Assembly: GCA_045638645.1 (NCBI GenBank)
Contig: JAZUBU010000018.1
Coordinates: 52,923-116,922 of the forward strand
Origin: JAGCJX01 sp045638645
GTDB lineage: Bacteria; Bacteroidota; Bacteroidia; Bacteroidales; UBA932
Length of the DNA stretch: 64,000 nucleotides
Direction of reading: 5' to 3'
Shown here: positions 52,249-61,200 of the stretch, piece after piece
Layout of the letters: each line of letters starts with the position of its first letter
Position numbering within the stretch: position 1 is the stretch's first letter
Program-made: the position numbers and the translations under genes
Notes under the pieces: model-generated
Databases searched by the model: none
What the model was told of the DNA's origin: nothing
What the model saw: only the letters and a program-made list of their open reading frames with translations

Positions 52249-52258
52249 AAGGAGGTGG
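52249..52258 (+). promoter_or_regulatory. Exceptionally strong Shine-Dalgarno sequence of rpsU
   Basis: AAGGAGGTGG, 7 nt before the ATG, has nine consecutive bases complementary to the 3' end of 16S rRNA. Most genes in this window have no such element. In Flavobacterium bS21 is known to occlude the anti-SD, and rpsU is one of the few genes with a strong SD; ribosomes lacking bS21 translate it, giving autocontrol. Confidence 0.85.
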
Positions 52259-52265
52259 TAAAGAG

Positions 52266-52457
52266 ATGATTATTGTACCCGTAAAAGATGGCGAAAACAT
52301 CGAAAGAGCGCTCAAAAAATTCAAACGCAAATTCGAAAAAACTGGTGTCGTACGCGAACTTCGCAGTAGAAAAACTTACGAAAAACCGTCTGTTCGCAGA
52401 AGAGATGAATTGAAAAAAGCTATCTACGTGCAACACCTCCAAATCAACGAAGAATAA
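52266..52457 (+). CDS. rpsU: 30S ribosomal protein S21
   Basis: 63-aa small-subunit protein near the 3' end of 16S rRNA. It reads MIIVPVKDGENIERALKKFK and then the basic S21 helix (KFEKTGVVRELRSRKTYEKP). Monocistronic with its own promoter, SD and terminator. In Bacteroidota bS21 helps sequester the anti-SD. Confidence 0.95.
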   Translation: MIIVPVKDGENIERALKKFKRKFEKTGVVRELRSRKTYEKPSVRRRDELKKAIYVQHLQINEE

Positions 52458-52488
52458 GTTCGTTAAACCGTTTTCATAGCAAAGAGGG

Positions 52489-52527
52489 GAACAGGATTTG
52501 AGAGCAATCTCGGTCCTGTTCTTTTTT
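52489..52527 (+). terminator. Terminator of rpsU
   Basis: GAACAGGA (52489-52496) pairs with TCCTGTTC (52514-52521), extended inside by TGAGA/TCTCG-type pairing, followed by TTTTTT. Confidence 0.85.
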
Positions 52528-52552
52528 ATAACAATCCAAAAACTCATTTATT

Positions 52553-54064
52553 ATGTTTGACAAACACCCCAAAGGACTGTACGCCCTGGCACTGGCCAAC
52601 ACCGGAGAACGTTTCGGCTACTACACCATGCTGGCCGTTTTTGTCCTTTTCCTCCAAGCCAACTTTGGATATTCCGCTTCAACTGCCGGCTTGATCTATT
52701 CGACCTTCTTAGGTTTTGTTTACTTCATGCCTTTGTTCGGCGGTATCGCCGCTGATAAATTGGGCTACCGCAAAATGGTAACCATCGGGATCGCAATCAT
52801 GTTCTTCGGTTACCTGCTCCTCTCCTTGCCCCTGGGTGCCAACCGGGGAGCCGTCATCGCGATGGGGGGCGCATTGCTGCTGATCTGTATCGGTACCGGT
52901 CTGTTCAAAGGAAACCTCCAAGTAATGGTCGGCAACCTGTACGACGATCCGGCCTATGCCGACAAACGCGACTCCGGATTCAGCTTGTTTTACATGGCCA
53001 TCAACGTGGGCTCCATGTTTGCCCCGACGGCTGCAATCAAGATCATGGAATGGGCTCAAAACAGCCTGGGAGCCTCTGAAGCAGACGCCTACCACTACGC
53101 TTTTGCCGTGGCTTGTGTCTCTCTGATTGTCTCCATCATCATTTTCTATGCCTTCCGCAGCACCTACATCCACACCGACAAACGCAAAGTGGCCGCTGCC
53201 TCCAACCAGCAAGTAGCTGAGTTGACCCCGGCACAAACCAAGGAACGCATCATCTGCCTGTGCCTGGTATTTGCCGTAGTCATCTTCTTCTGGATGGCCT
53301 TCCACCAAAACGGTTCTACCCTGACCTACTTCGCCCGTGACTATGTGGCTACCTCTTCTACCGGTATCCAAAGCATGGCCTTCGACGTAGTGAACTTGGT
53401 ACTCTGCATCGTGATTGTGTACGGTCTCTTCGGCCTGTTCCAAAGCAAAGCGAACAAAGGTCGCGTGATTTCGATCGCTGTCATTACCGCCGCCGCTTGT
53501 GGTCTCGTGTACAAGTACAACGCAATTCCGGAAGTAACCGAGGTAAGTGCTCCTATTTTCCAACAATTCAACGCCTGCTTTGTGGTCATGCTGACCCCCG
53601 TTTCGATCGCGTTGTTCGGTGCCTTGGCAAAACGTGGAAAAGAACCTTCCGCTCCGTTGAAAATTGGTCTGGGTATGCTCGTTGCGGGTATTGCCTACGT
53701 ACTGATGACCGTAGGATCCCTGAGCTTGCCGGCCCCTGCGGAACAAACCGCGATGGGCGAAGCTGCTACCCGTGTATCTCCCAACTGGCTGATCTCCACC
53801 TACCTCATTCTGACCTTCGCTGAGCTTCTCCTGTCGCCGATCGGAATTTCTTTCGTGACCAAGGTGGCTCCTCCGAAATATGCCGGTATGATGATGGGTG
53901 GCTGGTTTGTAGCAACCGCTGTCGGTAACTTCCTGGTAGCCGTTCCGGCCATGATGTGGGGCAAGTCCCTCACCGTCGTATGGGGAACCCTGATTGCCAT
54001 CTGTCTGGTCACCGCCTCTTTCATCTTCATCATCCTGAAGCGTCTGGAGAAAGTTGCCAAATAA
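52553..54064 (+). CDS. POT/PTR family di-/tripeptide transporter
   Basis: 503-aa proton-coupled oligopeptide symporter of the MFS with about 14 membrane segments. It has the PTR2 signature FKGNLQVMVGNLY and the first-helix block NTGERFGYYTML. The usual ExxER motif that couples protons reads NxxER here: Asn16 replaces the first Glu. MFS loop DKLGYRK is present. It follows the rpsU terminator; its own terminator is downstream. Confidence 0.88.
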   Translation: MFDKHPKGLYALALANTGERFGYYTMLAVFVLFLQANFGYSASTAGLIYSTFLGFVYFMPLFGGIAADKLGYRKMVTIGIAIMFFGYLLLSLPLGANRGAVIAMGGALLLICIGTGLFKGNLQVMVGNLYDDPAYADKRDSGFSLFYMAINVGSMFAPTAAIKIMEWAQNSLGASEADAYHYAFAVACVSLIVSIIIFYAFRSTYIHTDKRKVAAASNQQVAELTPAQTKERIICLCLVFAVVIFFWMAFHQNGSTLTYFARDYVATSSTGIQSMAFDVVNLVLCIVIVYGLFGLFQSKANKGRVISIAVITAAACGLVYKYNAIPEVTEVSAPIFQQFNACFVVMLTPVSIALFGALAKRGKEPSAPLKIGLGMLVAGIAYVLMTVGSLSLPAPAEQTAMGEAATRVSPNWLISTYLILTFAELLLSPIGISFVTKVAPPKYAGMMMGGWFVATAVGNFLVAVPAMMWGKSLTVVWGTLIAICLVTASFIFIILKRLEKVAK

Positions 54065-54089
54065 GCGACTGCTTGTTCCTAGCACAGAC

Positions 54090-54122
54090 AACCCCGAAAG
54101 CAAAAACTTTCGGGGTTTTGCT
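54090..54122 (+). terminator. Terminator of the peptide transporter gene
   Basis: Perfect 11-bp stem AACCCCGAAAG (54090-54100) / CTTTCGGGGTT (54107-54117), 6-nt loop, then TTTTG and CTTT. Confidence 0.9.
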
Positions 54123-54169
54123 TTATTATGCGTACATTTGTAGGATAGAATCTTAAATGCTCGAGCAAT

Positions 54170-56185
54170 ATGATGAACGACTTTCAAAAAGCAATCATAG
54201 CCGGTATTCCCGACGAACTGCCCCAACCCAAACCGTTCGACCCGGCCATCAACCACGCGCCGAAACGCAAAGACATCCTGACTGCGGAAGAAAAGAAATT
54301 GGCATTGCGCAATGCCCTGCGTTACTTCCCGGCCAAGCACCACGCTGTTCTGGCCAAAGAATTCGCACAAGAATTGGAAGAATACGGACGTATTTACATG
54401 TACCGCTTCCGCCCGGATTATAAAATTACAGCTCGCTCCATCGACGAATTCCCGCACAAAAGCCGTCAGGCTGCGGCAATCATGTTGATGCTTTCCAACA
54501 ACTTGGACTATGCTGTAGCACAACACCCGCACGAATTGATTACCTACGGAGGTAACGGTGCCGCATTCCAAAACTGGGCCCAATACCTGTTGACGATGCA
54601 GTACCTGTCACAAATGACCGATGAACAAACCTTGGTATTGTACTCCGGTCACCCGATGGGACTCTACCCGTCCCACAAAAATGCTCCCCGTCTGGTAGTG
54701 ACCAACGGTATGGTCATTCCCAACTACTCGAGCAAAGACCACTGGGAAAAATTCAACGCCTTGGGCGTATCGCAATACGGTCAGATGACCGCAGGTTCAT
54801 TCATGTACATCGGTCCGCAAGGCATCGTTCACGGTACCACCATCACCGTCCTGAATGCTGCCCGCATGCACGCCGTGAAGAACGGACACCAAGCCGATGA
54901 CATCCGCGGTAAAATCTTCGTAAGTTCCGGCCTCGGAGGAATGTCCGGAGCTCAACCGAAGGCAGCCGTCATCGCAGGCGTCGTGGGTATCGTGGCTGAA
55001 ATCAACCCGAAAGCCGTTCAAACCCGTTACTCACAAGGCTGGGTGGATGAAGTCTACACCGACTTGGACGCCCTGATCACCCGCGCTTTGCAAGCCCGCG
55101 ACAACAAAGAAGCCGTTTCCCTCGCTTACCAAGGAAATGTCGTTGACTTGTGGGAAAAATTGGCAGCAGAAAACATCCAGGTAGACTTGGGTTCCGACCA
55201 AACCTCCCTCCACAACCCGTGGGCCGGGGGCTACTACCCGGCTGGCATTTCTTTCGAAGAATCCAACCGCCTCATGGCCGAAGAACCGGAAAAATTCAAA
55301 GAAGAAGTACAAAGCACCTTGCGCCGTCATGCAACAGCCATCAACAAGCTCTGTGCTCAAGGCATGTATTTCTTTGACTACGGCAACGCCTTCCTCTTGG
55401 AAGCCTCCCGTGCCGGTGCGGACATCGTAAAAGCCGACGGGACCTTCATTTACCCGTCCTACGTACAAGACATCATGGGACCTTTGTTCTTCGACTACGG
55501 TTTCGGTCCCTACCGTTGGGTATGTACTTCCTCCAAACCGGAAGACCTGGCAGAAACCGACCGTTTAGCAGCCGAAGTACTCGAAGACATGATGAAAGAG
55601 GCTCCCGAGGAAATCAAATCCCAATTGGCAGACAACCTTCACTGGATCAAAGAAGCCGGTCCGAACAACTTGGTTGTTGGCTCGCAAGCCCGCATCCTGT
55701 ATGCTGACTCCGAAGGCCGCATCCGCATCGCATTGGCCATGAACAAAGCCATCCGCGAAGGCCGTGTGTCCGCACCCATCGTTTTGGGACGCGACCACCA
55801 CGACGTTTCCGGTACCGACTCTCCCTATCGTGAAACATCCAACATCTACGACGGATCGTCCTTCACCGCCGACATGGCTGTTCAAAACGTCATCGGTGAC
55901 TCGTTCCGCGGTGCTACTTGGGTATCCATCCACAACGGTGGTGGCGTTGGTTGGGGCGAAGTAATCAACGGTGGTTTCGGTATGGTTATCGACGGTAGCG
56001 AAGAAGCAGATCGCCGTATCAAGACTATGTTGTTCTGGGACGTTAACAACGGTATTTCCCGTCGTAGCTGGGCCCGCAACGCAGGGGCTATGTTCGCCAT
56101 CAAACGCGAAATGGAACGCACTCCTACGTTGAAAGTAACCCTCCCCAACTTGGTGGACGACGAAATCATTGACCAGGCTTTCTAA
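54170..56185 (+). CDS. hutU: Urocanate hydratase
   Basis: 671-aa NAD-dependent enzyme of histidine breakdown (urocanate to imidazolonepropionate). Long Bacteroidota form. Blocks seen: ITYGGNGAAFQNWAQY, YSGHPMGLYPSHKNAPR, FVSSGLGGMSGAQPKAAVIA, and HNGGGVGWGEVINGGFGMVI. ATG at 54170 or 54173. A -7 box TACATTTG is at 54133-54140. Unusually, hutH, hutI and ftcD are not next to it in this window. Codon use suggests high expression. Confidence 0.93.
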   Translation: MMNDFQKAIIAGIPDELPQPKPFDPAINHAPKRKDILTAEEKKLALRNALRYFPAKHHAVLAKEFAQELEEYGRIYMYRFRPDYKITARSIDEFPHKSRQAAAIMLMLSNNLDYAVAQHPHELITYGGNGAAFQNWAQYLLTMQYLSQMTDEQTLVLYSGHPMGLYPSHKNAPRLVVTNGMVIPNYSSKDHWEKFNALGVSQYGQMTAGSFMYIGPQGIVHGTTITVLNAARMHAVKNGHQADDIRGKIFVSSGLGGMSGAQPKAAVIAGVVGIVAEINPKAVQTRYSQGWVDEVYTDLDALITRALQARDNKEAVSLAYQGNVVDLWEKLAAENIQVDLGSDQTSLHNPWAGGYYPAGISFEESNRLMAEEPEKFKEEVQSTLRRHATAINKLCAQGMYFFDYGNAFLLEASRAGADIVKADGTFIYPSYVQDIMGPLFFDYGFGPYRWVCTSSKPEDLAETDRLAAEVLEDMMKEAPEEIKSQLADNLHWIKEAGPNNLVVGSQARILYADSEGRIRIALAMNKAIREGRVSAPIVLGRDHHDVSGTDSPYRETSNIYDGSSFTADMAVQNVIGDSFRGATWVSIHNGGGVGWGEVINGGFGMVIDGSEEADRRIKTMLFWDVNNGISRRSWARNAGAMFAIKREMERTPTLKVTLPNLVDDEIIDQAF

Positions 56186-56207
56186 TCCATGAATTTACTC
56201 CTCAATA

Positions 56208-56735
56208 ATGGAAGAAAATAACCTTTTGACCGAAGACCGGGCGGCACGTCGCCGACCGGTCTTTGATTTTTTGGACCAACACGGCATCCAATACACCTAT
56301 TACGAACATCCGGAGGCACCGACCATCGAGATTGCCCGCCAATATTGGAAACAAGACGGTTCGAAGCACTGCAAGAACCTCTTCTTCCGGAACCACAAAG
56401 GCAACCGCCATTATTTGGTGGTATTTGACTGCGACTTGGCCTTGGCCATCCACGATTTGGAACACAAGCTCCGCCAAGGCAAACTGAGTTTTGCCTCGGA
56501 ACAACGGATGGAAAAATGGTTGGGATTACGCCCCGGTTCCGTGTCTCCTTTCGGTCTGGTCAACGACCCCGAAAACCACGTGCACCTCTTTCTGGACGAG
56601 AGCCTGAAAAACTATCCCAGCTTGAGTTTTCATCCCAATGACAACACCGCCACGGTCGTGATTTCCCAAGAGGAATTCCAACGGTACCTGCACCTCGTGG
56701 GCAATACCTACGAGTACATCAACCTCTTCGAATAA
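56208..56735 (+). CDS. Prolyl-tRNA deacylase-like editing protein (YbaK/ProX family)
   Basis: 175-aa free-standing editing domain that hydrolyses mischarged tRNA-Pro. Family features: FLDQHGIQYTYYEHPEAPT, the conserved Lys in CKNLFFRN, KLSFASEQRMEKWLGLRPGS and SPFGLVND. It lies 22 bp after hutU and may be read with it. Whether it is of the Ala- or Cys-type cannot be decided by eye. Confidence 0.88.
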   Translation: MEENNLLTEDRAARRRPVFDFLDQHGIQYTYYEHPEAPTIEIARQYWKQDGSKHCKNLFFRNHKGNRHYLVVFDCDLALAIHDLEHKLRQGKLSFASEQRMEKWLGLRPGSVSPFGLVNDPENHVHLFLDESLKNYPSLSFHPNDNTATVVISQEEFQRYLHLVGNTYEYINLFE

Positions 56736-56762
56736 CCCTTGCGGGCAGGGCTGGGAAACGAA

Positions 56763-57146
56763 CTAGCCCTTGCTCGGCGTCGGGATAAAGACAAAATAAA
56801 CGGCCAGAATCAGGCAGACGAAAGCCACGATGTGATTCCAGCGGAAAGACTCGCCCTTGAAGAGCAGGACGGTGAAAACAGTAAACACCGAAAGGGAGAT
56901 CACCTCTTGCACAACCTTGAGCTGAATGAGGGTCAACGGGCCACCGTTGCCAACAAAACCGATGCGGTTGGCCGGAACCTGAAAACAGTATTCAAAGAAG
57001 GCAATGCCCCAACTGATCAGGATAACGCCCAACAAAGGCAGGTTCTTGAACCAGTCCATTTCCCCAAATTTCAAGTGACCATACCAAGCGAAGGTCATAA
57101 ACACGTTGGAAATCACCAACAAAAGTATCGTCCAAAAGGTTGTCAT
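56763..57146 (-). CDS. DUF486 / DMT family membrane protein
   Basis: 127-aa protein with four membrane helices. The family block FMTFAWYGHLKF and the segment WGIAFFEYCFQVPANRIG are clear DUF486 marks. Small transporter-like, substrate unknown. Own promoter at 57171-57202. Confidence 0.88.
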   Translation of the reverse strand: MTTFWTILLLVISNVFMTFAWYGHLKFGEMDWFKNLPLLGVILISWGIAFFEYCFQVPANRIGFVGNGGPLTLIQLKVVQEVISLSVFTVFTVLLFKGESFRWNHIVAFVCLILAVYFVFIPTPSKG

Positions 57147-57170
57147 AATCGGATGCGTTTTTTAAGCGCG

Positions 57171-57202
57171 CAAAAATAACAACTCTTAGCCAACCAACCA
57201 AA
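57171..57202 (-). promoter_or_regulatory. Promoter of the DUF486 gene
   Basis: Perfect -7 TATTTTTG (57171-57178), 20-bp spacer, -33 TTTG (57199-57202). Confidence 0.65.
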
Positions 57203-57213
57203 AACCCCTCGTT

Positions 57214-58038
57214 ATGAAAAAGAATCTCCTCGTTCAAGCCTCGCTGCTCTTTGTTTGCAGCTGGCTCCTTACCGCCTGCGGTGACCAAACCTGGAAACAA
57301 TACGACCACCCGGTACTCCGGAACTACTTCCGGGACAGCCTGGAAGCAATGGACTTGCGCAGCGCAGACATCCTCTCGGCCGCCTACATGACGGACCGTT
57401 GCTTGGGAGAAAACACCGAAATTCCCGGCTGGGAAGGCTTCCCCGTAAAACTCTATGAGTACCACACCGGCGTGGATGTAAAGATTCACCGACCGAAAAA
57501 AGGCTTGGTGTACCTGCTCAACCCCTCCCCGCGCCAACTATCCATGTGGATTGTCAATGCCGTCTTTGAGGCCACCGACACCGTTCGTTTTGAGGACATC
57601 CACCGCCTTTCCAACTTCATCAAATGGCAATCCGGTGCTCAATTTCCGGTCAAAGGTGTCGTGTACGAGGACATGTATGTCAAGAACCACTACCGCCCCT
57701 ACATCTTCAAAGATGGGGTAACGGTGTACATTGCTGACTCGACCCATTTCCCGAAAGACAGCACCTGCACGGAAGAACACCTGCAATTCTACCTCAACAT
57801 GAGCAACGCAGACCTCAAACCCAGAACCGGCCGTTATGCCCGCATTTGCAGTACGACCCGCGAGATGTACTACGAGGCTGGCGGTACAGCACAGGTGGGC
57901 AGCGAAGCGGACCGCAACCACGCTTGGCTGGATGAGGTAGCGCGCCTGTACCAGGAAGCCTGGTATTCAGACCGCAACGAACTCATCACGGCTTGGGCCA
58001 AGTACTACCTGAGCGGCAAACGTGAGTATCCGTTTTAA
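57214..58038 (+). CDS. Hypothetical lipoprotein
   Basis: 274 aa. SPII signal ends WLLTAC followed by GDQ. No family recognised. The mature part is rich in Tyr and Trp, with segments such as GWEGFPVKLYEYHTGVDVKI and HFPKDSTCTEEHLQFYLNMS. It is followed directly by the structured element at 58043, which would form its 3' UTR if transcription continues. Confidence 0.7.
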   Translation: MKKNLLVQASLLFVCSWLLTACGDQTWKQYDHPVLRNYFRDSLEAMDLRSADILSAAYMTDRCLGENTEIPGWEGFPVKLYEYHTGVDVKIHRPKKGLVYLLNPSPRQLSMWIVNAVFEATDTVRFEDIHRLSNFIKWQSGAQFPVKGVVYEDMYVKNHYRPYIFKDGVTVYIADSTHFPKDSTCTEEHLQFYLNMSNADLKPRTGRYARICSTTREMYYEAGGTAQVGSEADRNHAWLDEVARLYQEAWYSDRNELITAWAKYYLSGKREYPF

Positions 58039-58042
58039 TGGC

Positions 58043-58195
58043 GCTGGAGGGTAAGTCCGGAATGGTTCGTCGGAACTAGTTCCGACTTCATCCCTCCCAC
58101 CGTATCCTGCGTGGTCTATCGACCACTTGTCTCCGGCGGGCCCCTCCCGTTCAAGGGTCACGGGCGACCATCCATTCCTAAACTTACCCTACAGC
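58043..58195. other. GC-rich intergenic element with closed multi-hairpin structure (candidate structured RNA)
   Basis: The two ends pair as a long stem: 58043-58065 with 58172-58195 (GCTG, then AGGGTAAGT, then GGAATGG, about 20 bp with one mismatch and a small internal loop). Inside lie three hairpins: the 18-bp palindrome GTCGGAACTAGTTCCGAC (58069-58086), GTGGTC-TATC-GACCAC (58111-58126) and CCCGT...ACGGG (58146-58164). No reading frame is convincing here. It may be a non-coding RNA, a 3' UTR structure, or a small non-autonomous mobile element; the strand is not determined. Confidence 0.5.
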
Positions 58196-58211
58196 GACAA
58201 ATGTTAGTGTT

Positions 58212-58249
58212 AAAAAAATGGGCCGGCTCAGAGAGAGTCGGCCCATTTT
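58212..58249 (-). terminator. Terminator of the tricorn gene
   Basis: Perfect 11-bp stem AAAATGGGCCG / CGGCCCATTTT (58239-58249 and 58215-58225), 13-nt loop, followed on the minus strand by seven T residues. Partly bidirectional. Confidence 0.85.
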
Positions 58250-58268
58250 GGGTATTTGGAAAACTCAA

Positions 58269-61200
58269 TTATTTTGCGATTTCTTCAAGGAGGTGTTTTA
58301 CAGCGGCTTCAATTTGCAAGTCGCGACCTTCCACCAACGATTTGGGGGTGTTTTGTACTTGAATATCGGGATTGAGTTGTTGGTTTTCTTGCCATTGACC
58401 TTTGAGGTTAGCAAAGCCTACTTGCGGAATACCGAAATAGATGCTCGGATCAATTTGGGTTTCCCACCAAACAGCGGTCATGGTACCGGGTACGGGCATA
58501 CCAATCAATTTACCGATGTTCAATGCTTTGTACGAGAACGGGAAGCCGTGTGCATCGGAGTAGTTGCCTTCACCGACCAAGACACAAGAGGGTTTGTACC
58601 ATTTGTTCAACGGTTCAGAAGCCACGTATTGTCCACGAGGAGTCATATCGGCATAGTGTACACCGTTCAACAAGGTTGCCAAGTCGTCGTGCAACCAACC
58701 ACCACCGTTGAAACGGGTATCCACGATGACCGCATCGCAGTTGCGGTATTTACCCAACAATTTTGAGTAAACGTTGCGGAAGCTCGGGCTATCCATGCCT
58801 TGTACGTGTACATAAGCAATGCGACCACCGGACAATTCGTTCACCAAATCTTCCCGTTGTTTCACCCAACGGTTGTACAACATGCCGCTTTGTTGGCCGG
58901 ATGAGATGGGTTTTACCCATTCTTCCCAAGTTTCTTTGCCCTTCTTCAAGCTCAAACGAACGCGTTTGCCAGCTTTGTGGTTCAAGAAACGGAAGTAATC
59001 TTCACCAGCGACGATCTTGTTGCCGTCGATGTGGGTAATGATGACACCGGGTTCGATGCGGGATGATGCCGGAACGACCGGGTTTTGTGCCAAGATTTCT
59101 TTGACTTTCAAACCGTCACCTTTGTAATCCAAGTCGTAGAACATACCCAACACAGCCGTTGCATCACCGGGCAAGTAAGCACGGTAACCGGAACCGGTGT
59201 GGGATGCGTTCAATTCGCCCAACAATTCACTCAACATTTCAGCAAAGTCGTGGTTGTTGTTGATGTAAGGCAGGAATTGACGGTAGTTTTCACAGTACAT
59301 TGCCCAGTCAATACCGTGGATGGTCGGATCGTAGAATTTGTCCACCACTTGTTTGCAAGCGTGTTCAAACATATAAGAACGTTCTTCTGCCGCACGGTAG
59401 TAATATTCTGCACTCATTCTGATAGGCTCGATCTTGCCTGAGTTCAACTCGATGGTGTTCAAACGGCCGCGGTTGAGCAAGAACACTTTGCTACCGTCTT
59501 TGTTGGTTGCAAAGGATCCGTAACCAGTACCTTTGGAGAGCAAACGGGTCGAATGATCTTTGAAGTCACGTACCCAGAGGTCTCCACCACCTTCAAAGGA
59601 AGCGAAATAGTAGAGTTTGTTACCGTCTTTGGACAAGAAAGCATCTCCGTGAGAAGCAGAAGCTACGGTCAAGCGCACGATGCGATCTTGAATACCGTCC
59701 AACTCATACTTAATGGTCGGCAGCTCAGATTTGGGCTCTTCTTTCTTCTTGTCTTTCTTATCTTTTTTGTCCTTTTTGTCTTTCTTCTCTTCTTTTTCAG
59801 CTTTTTCCTTTTCTTCAGCTTCTTTCTCTTTCTTTTCCTTTTCTTTGAACAAGGCAGCATCTTCTTTGTTCATCAGGAACTTGTCGTACGCCTCACGGTT
59901 CATGAAGACAAGGTAAATATCGGTCTCTGAACCCCAGCTACCGTGGCTACGGTAACCAGCACGGTCCGAATACCACATCAAGGCATTGCCACCAAGTACC
60001 CAACGGGAACCTCCTTCGGAGTAACCGCTTTCGGTCAGGTTCACCCATTCTCCGCTGCCGTCAGCTTTCACCAACGCGATGTCTTCTTTGTTCCAGCCAC
60101 CTTTTTCGAAGAATTGGACAGCCAGGTATTTTCCATCCGGAGCCCAAGCATACCATTGGTCTCCGTCTGAGTAAGAATAGTTGTATTGGCCGTCCAAGAT
60201 GGTGCGCATTTTCTTGGTTTCCAAGTTAATGACACGCAAGATAGTACGATCTTCCAAGAAGGCAACTTCTTTGCCATCGGGAGAGAAGGCCGGTTGGAAA
60301 CGAACCACATTGCCTTCGGTCAATTGTTCTTCACGAATTTCGTTTGCATATACGAATTGTTCTGAACCATCGGCGATTTCGCTGGTGTAAAGGTTCCAGC
60401 AGCCGTTGCGTTCGGATGAGTATACGACTTTTTTACCATCCGGGCTGAAGTCGATGTTGCGTTCTTGTGCCGGGGTATCGGTCAAACGTACCGTGGTTTC
60501 GTAATCCACAGAAGTCACGTACACATCACCACGGAGGATGAAAGCAATTTCTTTACCGGAGGGAGAAACCGCCATGTCGGAAACATTGCCCGAGTAGAAG
60601 TCCACGCGGTAGTCCGGTTCGGTTTGGTCCGAGTAAATGGCCACTGCCACTTTTTGGGGCTCAGCACCTTCGCGAACGGTGTACAATTCACCGTTGAACG
60701 AGTACGCCATCAAACCGTTGTCGGCAACGGTCAAGAAACGTACCGGGTGGAATTCGTGGAAGGTAATTTGTTGTTCCGCACCGGTCTTGATGTTGCGTTT
60801 GTACACGTTGAAAGAACCGTTGAAGGTCGAATTCGCCGGGTTTTCTGCACATTCACGCAAGTAGTAGATGCTGTTATCGTCACCGGGCACGAAGCGGGGA
60901 TCGCGGTTTTCACCGGTGAAGTCAGAAACTTGGGTATAAGTGTCCGCTTTCACGTCGTACACCCACACATCACGGGTTACAGACGAACGGTGGTGCTTTC
61001 TCCAGTGGTCTTCCACACCTTTTTTGTCGTAGTAAGCGATGCGTTTACCATCTGCGCTGAAGTCAATGCTTTCCATACAAACGGGGGTCACCAATTCGGG
61101 ACGACCACCAGCTGCCGGAACGCTGTACACTTGGGACTGACCTGTCGACGGGTATTGGGAATAGGTCGCATCCGAAACGAACATCGATGAATAGTAAATT

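Noticed and set aside
52709..54583. 624-codon open frame opposite the peptide transporter
   Set aside because: Gly/His/Gln-rich antisense shadow crossing the terminator and into hutU; no signal, domain or promoter.
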